Assembly (NCBI GenBank): GCA_047634635.1
Contig: JBLIIE010000007.1
Location: 4,137 to 68,136 of the forward strand
Length of the DNA stretch: 64,000 bases
Source: Granulosicoccus sp047634635
GTDB taxonomy: Bacteria; Pseudomonadota; Gammaproteobacteria; Granulosicoccales; Granulosicoccaceae
Direction: 5' to 3'
This document shows, piece after piece, positions 18,018 through 26,641 of the stretch; the first letter of the stretch is position 1; each line of letters begins with the position of its first letter. The position numbers and the translations under genes are program-made. A model generated the notes under the pieces. That model ran no database searches. It saw only the letters and a program-made list of their open reading frames with translations, and was not told the DNA's origin.

Positions 18018-18302
18018 ATGTTAGAAAACCCAAGTCAGAATGACAATGAAGTAATCGCGTTAGATGATCTTTTTGAGCGAGCTAATGATGTTGTTGCAAC
18101 ATCTGTTATTGGCAGACCTCGTCGAGGCTCTGGCTATATTCCTAAGATTGATGCCAAGATTCGCTTGAATAGAGAAGTGATGGATTGGTTGAAATCTAAA
18201 GGTCCTCGCCATTACAGTCGTATTAACGGTTTGTTAACTGCATTGATGGAAGCAGAGCGCAAGCAAGATACTACTGTTAGTGTTGATGAGTTAAGCCGGT
18301 AG
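18018..18302 (+). CDS. BrnA-like small protein (orphan antitoxin-type DNA-binding protein)
   Basis: 94 residues. The segment KIRLNREVMDWLKSKG followed by RINGLLTALMEAE (about residues 48-81) matches the ribbon-helix-helix-like C-terminal motif of BrnA antitoxins (xVxLRLDxxVLxWFKxxG...TRINxxLRxYM). In BrnTA systems the toxin BrnT is encoded just upstream. Here the 295 bases upstream contain no BrnT-like frame, so the protein is either an orphan regulator or a diverged relative. ATG with GATACGG upstream as a weak ribosome-binding site. A palindrome 90 bases upstream may be its own operator. Confidence 0.6.
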   Translation: MLENPSQNDNEVIALDDLFERANDVVATSVIGRPRRGSGYIPKIDAKIRLNREVMDWLKSKGPRHYSRINGLLTALMEAERKQDTTVSVDELSR

Positions 18303-18314
18303 TTTTCGTATAAA

Positions 18315-18343
18315 CACACGGTCTGAGTTATCCAGGCCGTGTG
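18315..18343 (+). terminator. Hairpin after the BrnA-like gene, possible terminator
   Basis: CACACGGTCTG (18315-18325) pairs with CCAGGCCGTGTG (18332-18343) in a GC-rich stem. It lies 13 bases after the stop codon. Only a weak T-containing tail follows (GCAACTTTAG), so termination strength is doubtful. Confidence 0.4.
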
Positions 18344-18369
18344 AGTGCAACTTTAGAATCTTTTGTATT

Positions 18370-18418
18370 GCATCCGCATTGCATCCGCATTGCATCCGCA
18401 TTGCATCCGCATTGCATC
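18370..18418. repeat. 11-bp tandem repeat, about 4.5 copies
   Basis: The unit GCATCCGCATT repeats without mismatch at 18370, 18381, 18392 and 18403, with a partial fifth copy GCATC at 18414. It is noncoding and lies between two convergent genes. The unit length is not a multiple of three and copy number is likely to vary between strains by slippage. Confidence 0.95.
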
Positions 18419-18448
18419 GTTAAGCGTGTATTTGAAGTGAAGTGAGTT

Positions 18449-19363
18449 TTAACGCGCTGATTCTCTAATGAAGCTGCCATCGTTAAGTTCACGAAGAGCC
18501 TGCTTAATCTCTTCGTGTGTGTTCATAACGATAGGTCCGTGCCAGGCTACTGGTTCATTTAGAGCTTTGCCTGAACACAGTAGAAAGCGCACTGGCTCAT
18601 CACGCGTTTCAACAACGATCTCGTCGCCGGTGTCGAAAAGTATTAGCGTCCGATTGCCGCTTTTGTCGCGTAGGTAAATTTCCTCACCATTGATTTCCTT
18701 TTCCAATTGGATGCCAATAGGAACTGAGGAATTTTTAAATGTGGCACTGCCACTGAAGACATAAGCAAATGCGTTTCTGTATGCATCTATAGGAATGACC
18801 TTTCTGGTATTCGCTGGAACGCTCACATCCAGATATTGTGGGTCTGCGGCGATACCGTTTATAGGCCCGAATTTGCCTCGCCAACTGCCAGCAACAACTC
18901 GTATGACGGACCCATCGTTATCCTGTAATTCTGTTACGTCTGTGCCTGCGATGTCCTGATATCGAGGGGAGCACATCTTCATCGACGAGGGCAGGTTGGC
19001 CCATAACTGAAAACCGTGCATTCGACCCCGAGCATCGCCCTTAGGCATTTCTTGATGAAGGATGCCGCTGCCGGCTGTCATCCATTGCACGCTGCCTGGG
19101 CCGAGTTCGCCTGTATTGCCAAGACTATCAGCGTGCTCAACAGAACCTGCCAATACATAGGTGATCGTTTCGATGCCGCGATGTGGGTGCCATGGAAAGC
19201 CTGCAGCATATTTACTGGGATCGTCGTTCCTAAAGTCGTCCATCATCAGGAATGGATCAGTTTGAGAAGTATCGCCGAACCCGAACACTCTATGTAAGTG
19301 AACACCCGCACCTTCCGTTGTCGGTTTGGCAATGGATTCAGATTTAACAGATCGAATGGACAT
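18449..19363 (-). CDS. Pirin family protein
   Basis: 304 residues. Cupin-type bicupin: the N-terminal domain has the metal ligands in FPWHPHRGIETITYVLAG (His at about 58, 60) and later GSGILHQEMP; a C-terminal pirin domain covers about residues 170-285. Some bacterial pirins degrade quercetin or regulate pyruvate metabolism; the role here is open. Single gene, divergent from the MipA-like gene. Confidence 0.9.
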   Translation of the reverse strand: MSIRSVKSESIAKPTTEGAGVHLHRVFGFGDTSQTDPFLMMDDFRNDDPSKYAAGFPWHPHRGIETITYVLAGSVEHADSLGNTGELGPGSVQWMTAGSGILHQEMPKGDARGRMHGFQLWANLPSSMKMCSPRYQDIAGTDVTELQDNDGSVIRVVAGSWRGKFGPINGIAADPQYLDVSVPANTRKVIPIDAYRNAFAYVFSGSATFKNSSVPIGIQLEKEINGEEIYLRDKSGNRTLILFDTGDEIVVETRDEPVRFLLCSGKALNEPVAWHGPIVMNTHEEIKQALRELNDGSFIRESAR

Positions 19364-19647
19364 CGTAAACCCTCTGACTTCGTTGAGCGAAAGATACTCC
19401 TTGCTACGATTAATTTCTATACACTCTTCTCATAAAAGTAGTGTCGGATTCACATTAAGGTTTTGTACATTATGGCCGTGATCTCTTTCTTGAGAGTTCT
19501 ACGATGCATTGGTCAGGTGCCGCATTGCATACTAGATGGTTGCTTTTAACAGGTAATTTCTCAGGATTCGTTTGTGCAAAAAGCGCTAAGGTGACGCGAT
19601 CGAAATCCATCTTACCGAGCATGAGTAGATTTATGTGGAGACCAATA

Positions 19648-20511
19648 ATGCCTAGTTCTGATCAAGCGAGGACAGTAGTCTGGGTGTGTGTGCTACTGAT
19701 TACTGCTGCTGTATCAGGGGAAACATATGCGCAGGAAAAGGTTGAGCCGGGAAAATCAAAGGGCTGGGAAGTGAGCGTTGGCGTGGGCTTCCTAAGCACA
19801 CCGAATTACACGGGAGACGATGACACTCAGATCCTACTTATACCGAATGTGCGTTCAACGGACGGTGAGCATTGGGCGATCTCATATCGTGAAGGTGTGC
19901 AATACACGATCAATCCGCGGAAAAGTTGGCAATGGGGCCTGGCGCTCACACCGTCTTTAGGACGTGATTCTGATGGAGAAAGTCCATTTCGCATTAGTGG
20001 CGATGGCACCGATGATTTAAACGGTCTTGGCGATATGGACTCAGCAGTAGCGCTAAGAGTATTTACTCAGTACAAAGCCTCAGACTGGTCACTAGATGCT
20101 GAAGCACAGCGAACATTCAACAGCGACGCTCTAAGCACTTTCTCCATAGGACTCCGACGATCGGGAAAGATAAAAACACAGGGCCCTCCATTGATTCTTT
20201 CTGGTGGGATCACCATCAGGGCAGGAAATGAAAATACACTTGAGTCCCTGGTTGGGATCACGGCCGAACAATCTGTATTAAGTAATCTGGCGCCTTATAG
20301 TCCAAATGCAGGTGTTATAGGTGTGGGAATAAATGGAACAGTAGTTCTGCCGCTGAGCCAATCTTTAAGAATTATAACCACACTATCTATTGAGCAGCTT
20401 GGCAGCGAATTGGAGGGCTCATCGCTTGTCACTGAGCGCGGCGATAAGCAGCAGGTGACCGCCGGTGTTTTCTTTTCCTATCGGCTTGGTGCGAATCTTA
20501 CGCGGCGCTAG
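19648..20511 (+). CDS. MipA/OmpV family outer-membrane protein
   Basis: 287 residues from ATG 19648, chosen because a GGAG sits 8 bases upstream and the resulting N-terminus is a clean signal peptide (hydrophobic VVWVCVLLITAAVSG, cleavage after TYA). In-frame ATGs at 19633, 19621 and 19504 would only add residues before it. The body is a beta-barrel pattern with family signature GWEVSVGVGFLSTPNYTGDDD, and the C-terminus reads FFSYRLGANLTRR. MipA/OmpV proteins are outer-membrane barrels; in E. coli MipA links murein synthase and hydrolase. Role here is inferred only from family. Confidence 0.82.
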   Translation: MPSSDQARTVVWVCVLLITAAVSGETYAQEKVEPGKSKGWEVSVGVGFLSTPNYTGDDDTQILLIPNVRSTDGEHWAISYREGVQYTINPRKSWQWGLALTPSLGRDSDGESPFRISGDGTDDLNGLGDMDSAVALRVFTQYKASDWSLDAEAQRTFNSDALSTFSIGLRRSGKIKTQGPPLILSGGITIRAGNENTLESLVGITAEQSVLSNLAPYSPNAGVIGVGINGTVVLPLSQSLRIITTLSIEQLGSELEGSSLVTERGDKQQVTAGVFFSYRLGANLTRR

Positions 20512-20544
20512 TGGGTGGACTATTTGTAGTCCGATGGCTACCCA
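20512..20544. terminator. Stem-loop between convergent mipA-like and tetR genes
   Basis: GGACTA TTTG TAGTCC (20517-20532) forms a tight hairpin inside outer arms TGGGT (20512-20516) and ACCCA (20540-20544). It lies directly after the mipA-like stop and before the end of the convergent tetR gene, so it could stop transcription from either side. No T-run, hence modest confidence. Confidence 0.4.
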
Positions 20545-20564
20545 TACTTAGATAACTATCAAGG

Positions 20565-21176
20565 CTATCTAAACGCAGGCTTAATCGCATCAAGCATCTC
20601 GGTAGCTAAAATAAGTTTTTGCTCACGAGACTGTCCTTTTCCAATAGGGCCATCAACAAAAAGATTGGCAAGACCGTGCACCGATGACCACGCCAGAAGT
20701 TCTTCAGGGCTTAGCGAGTCAGGATCAATATCTACAATGGTATTGACGAACCCACCCTTCAAGTGGGTGCTGAGCAAATCTGCAGCAGCGAGATAATTTT
20801 CACTATTGGTGTAAATCGTCTCCTCGTTCCACATAGCTCTAAAGAACGCCGGTTTATCAATTGCAAACTTGATGTACGCTAAGCCTACGGCCAATAATGC
20901 ATCATCGTTCTCTTTTTTCGCCTTTGTGGTGGCTGCGGACAACGCATCCGATAGCTGTAGCAAAGCACGAGTGGCGAACGCCGTCATTAAATCTCGTTTG
21001 TCGGAATAGTGTCTGAATGCGGAAGAGGGCGATACACCGATTTTTTTCGCACAGGCGCGTAACGTTACAGCTTCCAGTCCAAACTGAGTAGCAATTTGAT
21101 CCACTGAGTCCAGCAGTGAATCTGCAAGATTTCCGTGGTGGTAGGCACCTTTTTCTTTCTTCATAGACTCTTTCAT
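20565..21176 (-). CDS. TetR/AcrR family regulator (WHG-domain type)
   Basis: 203 residues. The helix-turn-helix lies at about residues 35-60 (VTLRACAKKIGVSPSSAFRHYSDKRDLM). The N-terminus YHHGNLADSLLDS and the C-terminal block KPAFFRAMWNEE ... LLAWSSVHGLANLFVDGP fit TetR proteins with a WHG effector domain. Two matching palindromes (21199-21213 and 21261-21279) lie in the gap to the divergent DUF2852 gene, which makes autoregulation and control of that gene likely. The start at 21176 has an AGG five bases before it; ATG 21164 is possible too. Confidence 0.88.
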   Translation of the reverse strand: MKESMKKEKGAYHHGNLADSLLDSVDQIATQFGLEAVTLRACAKKIGVSPSSAFRHYSDKRDLMTAFATRALLQLSDALSAATTKAKKENDDALLAVGLAYIKFAIDKPAFFRAMWNEETIYTNSENYLAAADLLSTHLKGGFVNTIVDIDPDSLSPEELLAWSSVHGLANLFVDGPIGKGQSREQKLILATEMLDAIKPAFR

Positions 21177-21198
21177 ATGGCCTATTCTACTGAGTAAT

Positions 21199-21213
21199 GT
21201 GATCAGTGTTCAC
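21199..21213. promoter_or_regulatory. Operator-like palindrome, site A (GTGATCAGTGTTCAC)
   Basis: Near-perfect inverted repeat GTGATCA-G-TGTTCAC, 6 of 7 pairs, centred 30 bases upstream of the tetR start. It shares the half-site GTGAACA/TGTTYAC with site B 64 bases away. Probably bound by the adjacent TetR protein. Confidence 0.7.
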
Positions 21214-21260
21214 TTATTTTTCGAAACCACTTGATTTTTACCCAATCTATCCGTTATATT

Positions 21261-21279
21261 ATGTGAACAGTGTTTACAT
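21261..21279. promoter_or_regulatory. Operator-like palindrome, site B (ATGTGAACA-G-TGTTTACAT)
   Basis: A 19-base inverted repeat with one mismatched pair, matching site A in its core. Its centre is about 100 bases before the DUF2852 start. Size and symmetry suit a TetR dimer or pair of dimers. The divergent layout implies one regulator acting on both promoters. Confidence 0.75.
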
Positions 21280-21369
21280 GTCTCGGTTGATTAGAAGCAA
21301 GCTGGGCTAAATTCAGAACACTGTGGCAGTCAAAGCGCTTCTCATTGTGTGTAGGTAAAGAGGTTTCAA

Positions 21370-21825
21370 ATGTCATCATCACAAACGAATACAGTTGGGC
21401 AGCAAGCGTACAAGTCGTGGTCGCGTTGCGGTAACATTATGGGTAAAAATGCGCGTTGGTCCGGCATTAACATCGCTGCCATGGTATTGGGTTTCGTATT
21501 ATTCTGGCCCGTTGGTCTTGTCGTTTTGTACTGGATCATGTCTGGAAGAGAGGTGCAGGAATTGCCCGGAGCCATTCGCGAGCAATGGTCTCGCATGTTT
21601 GGCAACAGTTCAGAGTTCGCTGGGGCGGAAGACAATGTGATCTTCAATGAATACCAACAGACTCAATATGACAGAATTCGTGAGATCAAGGAAGAAATCA
21701 AAACCCGATCAGGTCGATTTGGAGAATTCAGAATGAATGCCAAGCGTCGAGCAGATCAGGACGAATTCAATAGTTTCATGTCTGGTGGACCGTATTCGAA
21801 CTCCACAGACAGCACTAGCACTTAG
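21370..21825 (+). CDS. DUF2852 membrane protein
   Basis: 151 residues. One or two hydrophobic helices (AMVLGFVLFWPVGLVVLYWIM region, about residues 36-57) are followed by the DUF2852 cytoplasmic part FNEYQQTQYDRIREI and FGEFRMNAKRRADQDEFNSFM. Function unknown; the family is more often met in Alphaproteobacteria. It is divergent from a TetR regulator with two palindromic sites between, so it is probably the regulated target. Start at ATG 21370, after TAAAGAGG as ribosome-binding site. Confidence 0.8.
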   Translation: MSSSQTNTVGQQAYKSWSRCGNIMGKNARWSGINIAAMVLGFVLFWPVGLVVLYWIMSGREVQELPGAIREQWSRMFGNSSEFAGAEDNVIFNEYQQTQYDRIREIKEEIKTRSGRFGEFRMNAKRRADQDEFNSFMSGGPYSNSTDSTST

Positions 21826-21913
21826 GTCGTGCCTCGCGTCATGCAGCACTTTAAAGCGTTAGATAGCCGGGTGTGGTGTCGTACCGTTGGCACAAGGTTG
21901 GAAACGATGAACA

Positions 21914-21942
21914 ATGGGTGGTTAAGTGTTGTAACCACCCAT
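21914..21942. terminator. Strong stem-loop between convergent DUF2852 and proS genes
   Basis: Perfect 11-bp stem ATGGGTGGTTA / TAACCACCCAT with a 7-base loop. It sits 20 bases from the proS stop and 89 bases after the DUF2852 stop. No T-run follows on either strand; it could still act as an mRNA 3' end stabiliser or weak bidirectional terminator. Confidence 0.5.
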
Positions 21943-21961
21943 GTTCTGCAGTTCGACTCAA

Positions 21962-23668
21962 CTATGGATATAACTTTGTAAGTACGTCTGATCTTTTAAT
22001 CAGCGAAGCTTCGCTATCGCGTCTGCCGCGGTATTCAATATCACCGCTAGCGAGTAACTTGTCGCTGACGACAAAGCGATGCGGTATACCGATGAGTTCC
22101 ATATCGGTAAACATGGCACCAGGCCGTAAGGGTCGGTCATCAAGCAACACATCAATACCAGCTTCCTTTAACTCTATATAAAGAGCTTCTGCAGCTTCCT
22201 TCACCGCATCTGATTTCACCATATTGACCGGGCAGATTACGGCTTGAAACGGTGCAATCGCTTCAGGCCAGATAATGCCTCGTGCATCGTTGTTCTGTTC
22301 AATAGCAGCCGCCGCGACCCGAGTTACACCAATGCCGTAACAACCCATCATCATGGCTTGTGGTTTACCATTTTCATCGAGAACTGTTGCACCCATGGAC
22401 TCGCTGTAGGCACTGCCTAGTTGGAATATATGACCCACTTCTATACCGCGAACAATTTTAAGAGTGCCGCTCCCCATCGGATTTAGATCACCTTCAACCA
22501 CGTTGCGAAGATCGCGAACCAATGGTTCAGGTAGGTCGCGTCCCCAATTAACACCGGTAATATGTTTTCCATTTTCATTGGCGCCACACACGAAATCACT
22601 CATCGTTGCGGCATCTGCATCAGCAATGACGGGTATGTCCAGACCCACAGGGCCAATGGATCCGGCTTCGCACTTGGCAACGGCCAGAATGTCAGCAGCA
22701 TCTGCCATGGTTAGGGGGGAGGCGACTTCTGGTAAGTGCTCTGCCTTCACTTCATTCAACTGGTGGTCACCGCGCAGCACCAGAGCGACGACAGCAGCCC
22801 CGTCATTAGAGGTATCACCTTTAACCAGTAGAGTTTTCAGGCAGTGAGAATCTTCGATACCCAGCTGTTCGCTGAGCTCGGCGATAGTGTGAACTCGAGG
22901 TGTTTCCACAGCCGCCATTTCGGAGCTGGCAGCGCGTCGAGTTGTTTGGCAGACAACAGCTGCTTTTTCGATATTAGCGGCATACGCACCTTCGGTTGCA
23001 TAAACAACTGCATCTTCACCGCTATCGGCCAGTACATGAAACTCGCGTGACTGAGCACCACCAATACTGCCACTGTCTGCTTCTACAGGCCGATAATCCA
23101 GGCCCATGCGATCAAAAATATTACAGTAGGCGGTATGCATCTGATCAAAAACCTGCTGCAGAGATTCTTCACCCAGGCTAAACGAGTAGGCATCTTTCAT
23201 AATGAATTCGCGCGATCGCATCACGCCAAACCGTGGACGAACTTCATCGCGAACCTTCATCTGAATCTGGTAAAAATTCAGGGGTAGTTGCTTGTAGCTT
23301 TTGATTTCACGGCGAGCGATATCAGTGATCACTTCTTCGTGTGTAGGGCCCAAGCAATAGTCTCTGCCGTGACGATCTTTGATGCGCAGTAGTTCAGGCC
23401 CAAACTTCTCCCAGCGACCGGACTCTTCCCACAAATCTGAGGGTTGAATGGACGGCATTAAAAGCTCTACAGCACCCGCATTGTTCATTTCTTCTCGAAC
23501 AATGGCTTCTATTTTCCGCACAACACGCAAACCCAGAGGCATGAGTGTGTACAGCCCTGATCCGAGTCTGCGAATAAACCCTGCCCTGAGCATGAGCTGA
23601 TGGCTGACTATCTCAGCATCGTTCGGGGTTTCTTTAGTGGTTCGTATATGAAACTGACTGGCGCGCAT
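21962..23668 (-). CDS. proS: Prolyl-tRNA synthetase (bacterial type, with editing domain)
   Basis: 568 residues from ATG 23668 (MRASQFHIRTTKETP), close to the 572 of E. coli; an open frame to 23731 adds 21 residues not typical of the family. Class II synthetase motifs: motif 1 around LLMPSIQPSDLWEESGRW, motif 2 FYQIQMKVRDEVRPRFGVMRSREF, motif 3 MGCYGIGVTRV. A YbaK-like editing insertion lies between motifs 2 and 3 (about residues 225-385), removing misacylated Ala. GGAAA lies about 10 bases before the start. Confidence 0.97.
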   Translation of the reverse strand: MRASQFHIRTTKETPNDAEIVSHQLMLRAGFIRRLGSGLYTLMPLGLRVVRKIEAIVREEMNNAGAVELLMPSIQPSDLWEESGRWEKFGPELLRIKDRHGRDYCLGPTHEEVITDIARREIKSYKQLPLNFYQIQMKVRDEVRPRFGVMRSREFIMKDAYSFSLGEESLQQVFDQMHTAYCNIFDRMGLDYRPVEADSGSIGGAQSREFHVLADSGEDAVVYATEGAYAANIEKAAVVCQTTRRAASSEMAAVETPRVHTIAELSEQLGIEDSHCLKTLLVKGDTSNDGAAVVALVLRGDHQLNEVKAEHLPEVASPLTMADAADILAVAKCEAGSIGPVGLDIPVIADADAATMSDFVCGANENGKHITGVNWGRDLPEPLVRDLRNVVEGDLNPMGSGTLKIVRGIEVGHIFQLGSAYSESMGATVLDENGKPQAMMMGCYGIGVTRVAAAAIEQNNDARGIIWPEAIAPFQAVICPVNMVKSDAVKEAAEALYIELKEAGIDVLLDDRPLRPGAMFTDMELIGIPHRFVVSDKLLASGDIEYRGRRDSEASLIKRSDVLTKLYP

Positions 23669-23810
23669 GCCTGTTTTTCCGGTGATCTCAGTTGCAGTAT
23701 AGCGAGCTGTGGCGAGTGTTTGTAACACCATTTAAATACAAACCCGCTGACCATCGTTGCTCGGTATCATAGGGTGATGAGCCAGCTAACTAACAGCGTC
23801 GCCAAGTCCT

Positions 23811-24713
23811 ATGTCTGATCGCCGGCTAAAGGTGTTTCACACGGTGGCAGGCGTGCTCAGTTTCACGCGTGCAGCCGAGCTGCTGCACATGACTCAGCCT
23901 GCTGTGACACATCAGATTCGCCAGTTGGAAGACGAATTCAACGCAAGACTCTTTGATCGCACTAATAATCGAATTAGTCTCACAGCCGCTGGTGAGCAGG
24001 TGTTGCAATTTTCTACCCAAATTCTAAGCCTGTACGACGACATGCAAGAGTCTGTCAAAGCTTTGACGGGTGATCGCACTGGACTGGTTACTATTGGAGC
24101 CAGCACAACCATTGCTGAATATATGTTGCCTGGACTGCTCGGCGACTTTCGGCAGCGTTTTCCCGAGGTTCAGATAAGGTTACGAGTCGCAAACACCGAG
24201 GCCGTGGTTGCTATGGTGGCCGACAATTCCATCGATTTGGGCGTGGTAGAGGGTGAAGTCGATAATCAACTTCTTAAGGTTGAGCGTTGCCAGCAGGATG
24301 AATTGCAGGTGATTTTTCCGCCAGGGCATCCTTTAGGCGAGTATTCCTCAGTCAAGCCAATCGATCTGATGCTCTATCCATTTATTCACCGGGAAGACGG
24401 TTCTGGAACACGTAGCGTCATTGAGCGCTATTTTGTAGACGTTGGAGTTGATGAAAATGCGATTAACTGTCCGTTTGAGCTCGGTAGTACTGAGGCTATC
24501 AAAGGGGCTGTACAGGCAGGTGTGGGAGTTACTATTGTCTCCCGGGCGACGTTAAGCAAAGAATTGGCACTGGGGCAGTTGGTTGCGCTGCCACTTGACC
24601 CGCCACTGATGAGATCATTTTATTTTGTGCGGCAACGGCAGAAATTTCGTACCCATCTCATGGATGAGCTGTTTGAATTTGCACGCACGTATTTTAACCG
24701 CGTGGGCATATGA
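23811..24713 (+). CDS. LysR family transcriptional regulator
   Basis: 300 residues. N-terminal winged helix: RLKVFHTVAGVLSFTRAAELLHMTQPAVTHQIRQLE (seen in pieces, residues about 4-40). The effector domain from about residue 90 (GLVTIGASTTIAEYMLPGLL) is a periplasmic-binding-protein fold. It resembles the CysB/CbbR-like branch, but the effector is unknown. It is divergent from proS and followed by perM after 215 bases, neither an obvious target. Confidence 0.9.
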   Translation: MSDRRLKVFHTVAGVLSFTRAAELLHMTQPAVTHQIRQLEDEFNARLFDRTNNRISLTAAGEQVLQFSTQILSLYDDMQESVKALTGDRTGLVTIGASTTIAEYMLPGLLGDFRQRFPEVQIRLRVANTEAVVAMVADNSIDLGVVEGEVDNQLLKVERCQQDELQVIFPPGHPLGEYSSVKPIDLMLYPFIHREDGSGTRSVIERYFVDVGVDENAINCPFELGSTEAIKGAVQAGVGVTIVSRATLSKELALGQLVALPLDPPLMRSFYFVRQRQKFRTHLMDELFEFARTYFNRVGI

Positions 24714-24928
24714 TTTGTGATATTTATAACCAAGTGATTGTGCGTTTATCCTGATGCACCGCCATTTGGCTCTTTGACAGAGCGTGCACTGATCTTGCAA
24801 TTGGTTAAGTCTTCCCTGACGTAATCTTAAAGTAGGGTATTCAGTAGGGCCCAGTGTCATACTGTCAGATTCGAGGTGTATAGTGCCTTTCGTTCAATTT
24901 CAAATGCTACTGTGGAGTCGTCTCGGCG

Positions 24929-25999
24929 ATGTATGACATCATCCGTGACTGGTATACCCGAAATTTCTCGGATCCCCAGGCGGTTATTCTTGCGTTCTTG
25001 CTACTGGTGGTGTTTGGTCTCGTCTGGCTCGTCGGCGGTATCATGACGCCTGTGCTGGTGTCGCTCATGCTGGCCTATTTGCTAGAAGGTATTGTGTCTG
25101 GCATGGAGAGATGGCGTGTGCATCGCACGATAGCATCCGTTTTTGTGCTGCTACTAATCGTGTTGATTTCCGCAGTGGTTTTGTTCGGGTTGGTGCCTGT
25201 GTTATCCAAGCAGCTAACCGACGTCATACGCGAACTTCCAGACATTATTCAAAATATCCAGGAGCAACTGCTGCGGCTGCCGCAGTCCTACCCTGATATT
25301 TTCACTGCTGCCCAGGTGAACGACCTCATCAACAGTTTACGCAATGAGCTTGCATCGTTTACTCAAAGTGTCCTGGAGTTTTCGTTGGCACGCCTTGGAA
25401 CACTGGTAATGATTGCGGTGTACGTGGTGCTGGTGCCCATCATGATATTTTTCACGCTTAAGGATAAAGACAAGCTGCTAACGTTTGCTCGCACATTTGT
25501 CCCCAAACGTAGTGAGCTAACGTTTCAGGTATGGCGTGAAGTAGATGCAAAAATCGCCAACTACATTCGTGGGAAATTTGTTGAAGTTCTGATCGTCTGG
25601 GCTGTGACCTACATCCTGTTTGCCGTTATGGGATTGAACTACTCATTGCTTCTGAGTTTCCTAGTTGGCCTGTCCGTGATCATCCCTTATGTCGGAGCAG
25701 TGGTTGTAACGGTGCCTATTGCGCTAATCGGTTTTTTCCAATGGGGCTTTGTGCCAAAGCTTGGCTATTTGTTGCTGGCTTATCAGGTTGTGCAGATATT
25801 GGATGGTAACGTGCTAGTGCCGCTGCTTTTTTCAGAAGTGGTAAACTTGCACCCCCTTGCAATCATTACCGCAGTGTTGTTTTTTGGCGGATTATTTGGA
25901 CTATGGGGCGTGTTTTTTGCAATTCCCCTAGCCGCTCTGGTTCAGGCTGTCATGAACGCCTGGCCAAGAGCCCGAGAACATCTACCTCACAAAGACTGA
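24929..25999 (+). CDS. AI-2E family transporter (PerM-like)
   Basis: 356 residues with about eight hydrophobic segments, beginning DPQAVILAFLLLVVFGLVWLV. Between them is the family's soluble stretch with coiled-coil character (VIRELPDIIQNIQEQLLRLP). Signature LLSFLVGLSVIIPYVGAVVV and HPLAIITAVLFFGGLFGLWG are diagnostic. Members export small molecules or act as Na+/H+ antiporters; the PerM branch is uncharacterised. Its last 13 bases overlap the convergent bcp gene. Confidence 0.9.
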   Translation: MYDIIRDWYTRNFSDPQAVILAFLLLVVFGLVWLVGGIMTPVLVSLMLAYLLEGIVSGMERWRVHRTIASVFVLLLIVLISAVVLFGLVPVLSKQLTDVIRELPDIIQNIQEQLLRLPQSYPDIFTAAQVNDLINSLRNELASFTQSVLEFSLARLGTLVMIAVYVVLVPIMIFFTLKDKDKLLTFARTFVPKRSELTFQVWREVDAKIANYIRGKFVEVLIVWAVTYILFAVMGLNYSLLLSFLVGLSVIIPYVGAVVVTVPIALIGFFQWGFVPKLGYLLLAYQVVQILDGNVLVPLLFSEVVNLHPLAIITAVLFFGGLFGLWGVFFAIPLAALVQAVMNAWPRAREHLPHKD

Positions 26000-26454
26000 A
26001 CAGCACTCAGCACCTCATCCACGTGGCCAGGTACTTTTACCTTTAGCCAGGATTTACGCAGAATTCCGGAAGCGTCAATCAGGAAGGTGCTGCGTTCAAT
26101 ACCCAGAAATTCCTTGCCATACATCTTTTTCAGTTTGATCACGTCGTAAGCTCTGCAAACTGCTCCGTCCTCATCTGATAGCAATTCAAATGGCATGTCT
26201 TGCTTGGCCTTGAATGTCTCATGACTCTCTATTGAGTCCTGGGATATACCCAGTACCACAGCTGAAGCCTTGTTGAAATCAACGATTGAGTCCCGGAAGT
26301 TCTGACTTTCGGTGGTGCAACCTGGGGTTGCATCACGTGGGTAGAAGAACAGAACAACGCACTTGCCTGCTAATCCTTCCAGGCTAATAGTTTGCTCGCC
26401 AGTCGCTGGTAAATTGAAGATGGGTGCGGGCTGATCGATTTCGGGGCTGCTCAT
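25987..26454 (-). CDS. bcp: Thioredoxin-dependent peroxiredoxin, Bcp/PrxQ type
   Basis: 155 residues, normal for Bcp. The peroxidatic cysteine lies in YPRDATPGCTTES (Cys46). The resolving cysteine five residues later, present in E. coli Bcp, is absent (position 51 is Gln). Only two other cysteines remain (Cys32, Cys100). It may therefore be a 1-Cys variant or resolve through another residue or partner. The enzyme reduces hydroperoxides in the cytoplasm. Convergent with perM, overlapping by 13 bases. Confidence 0.92.
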   Translation of the reverse strand: MSSPEIDQPAPIFNLPATGEQTISLEGLAGKCVVLFFYPRDATPGCTTESQNFRDSIVDFNKASAVVLGISQDSIESHETFKAKQDMPFELLSDEDGAVCRAYDVIKLKKMYGKEFLGIERSTFLIDASGILRKSWLKVKVPGHVDEVLSAVQSL

Positions 26455-26641
26455 GGGGATACTCGAACCCTAACGGGTGTCAGTTCAATTGGGCGTTGGC
26501 GTGCAGTATAACCATCCAGCACACTGATCAGCAGGCACAATTTTCATTTGGATGGACTACGAGTGGCCCACAGGTATCGATTCTGGTTGAGAAAGCGCTC
26601 TACCGTTAGTACCATGGAGGAGATAACCGGAGGAGTAAGAG

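Noticed and set aside
18370..18418. Short repeats as a CRISPR array
   Set aside because: Units are 11 bases and directly abutting, with no spacers and no cas genes.
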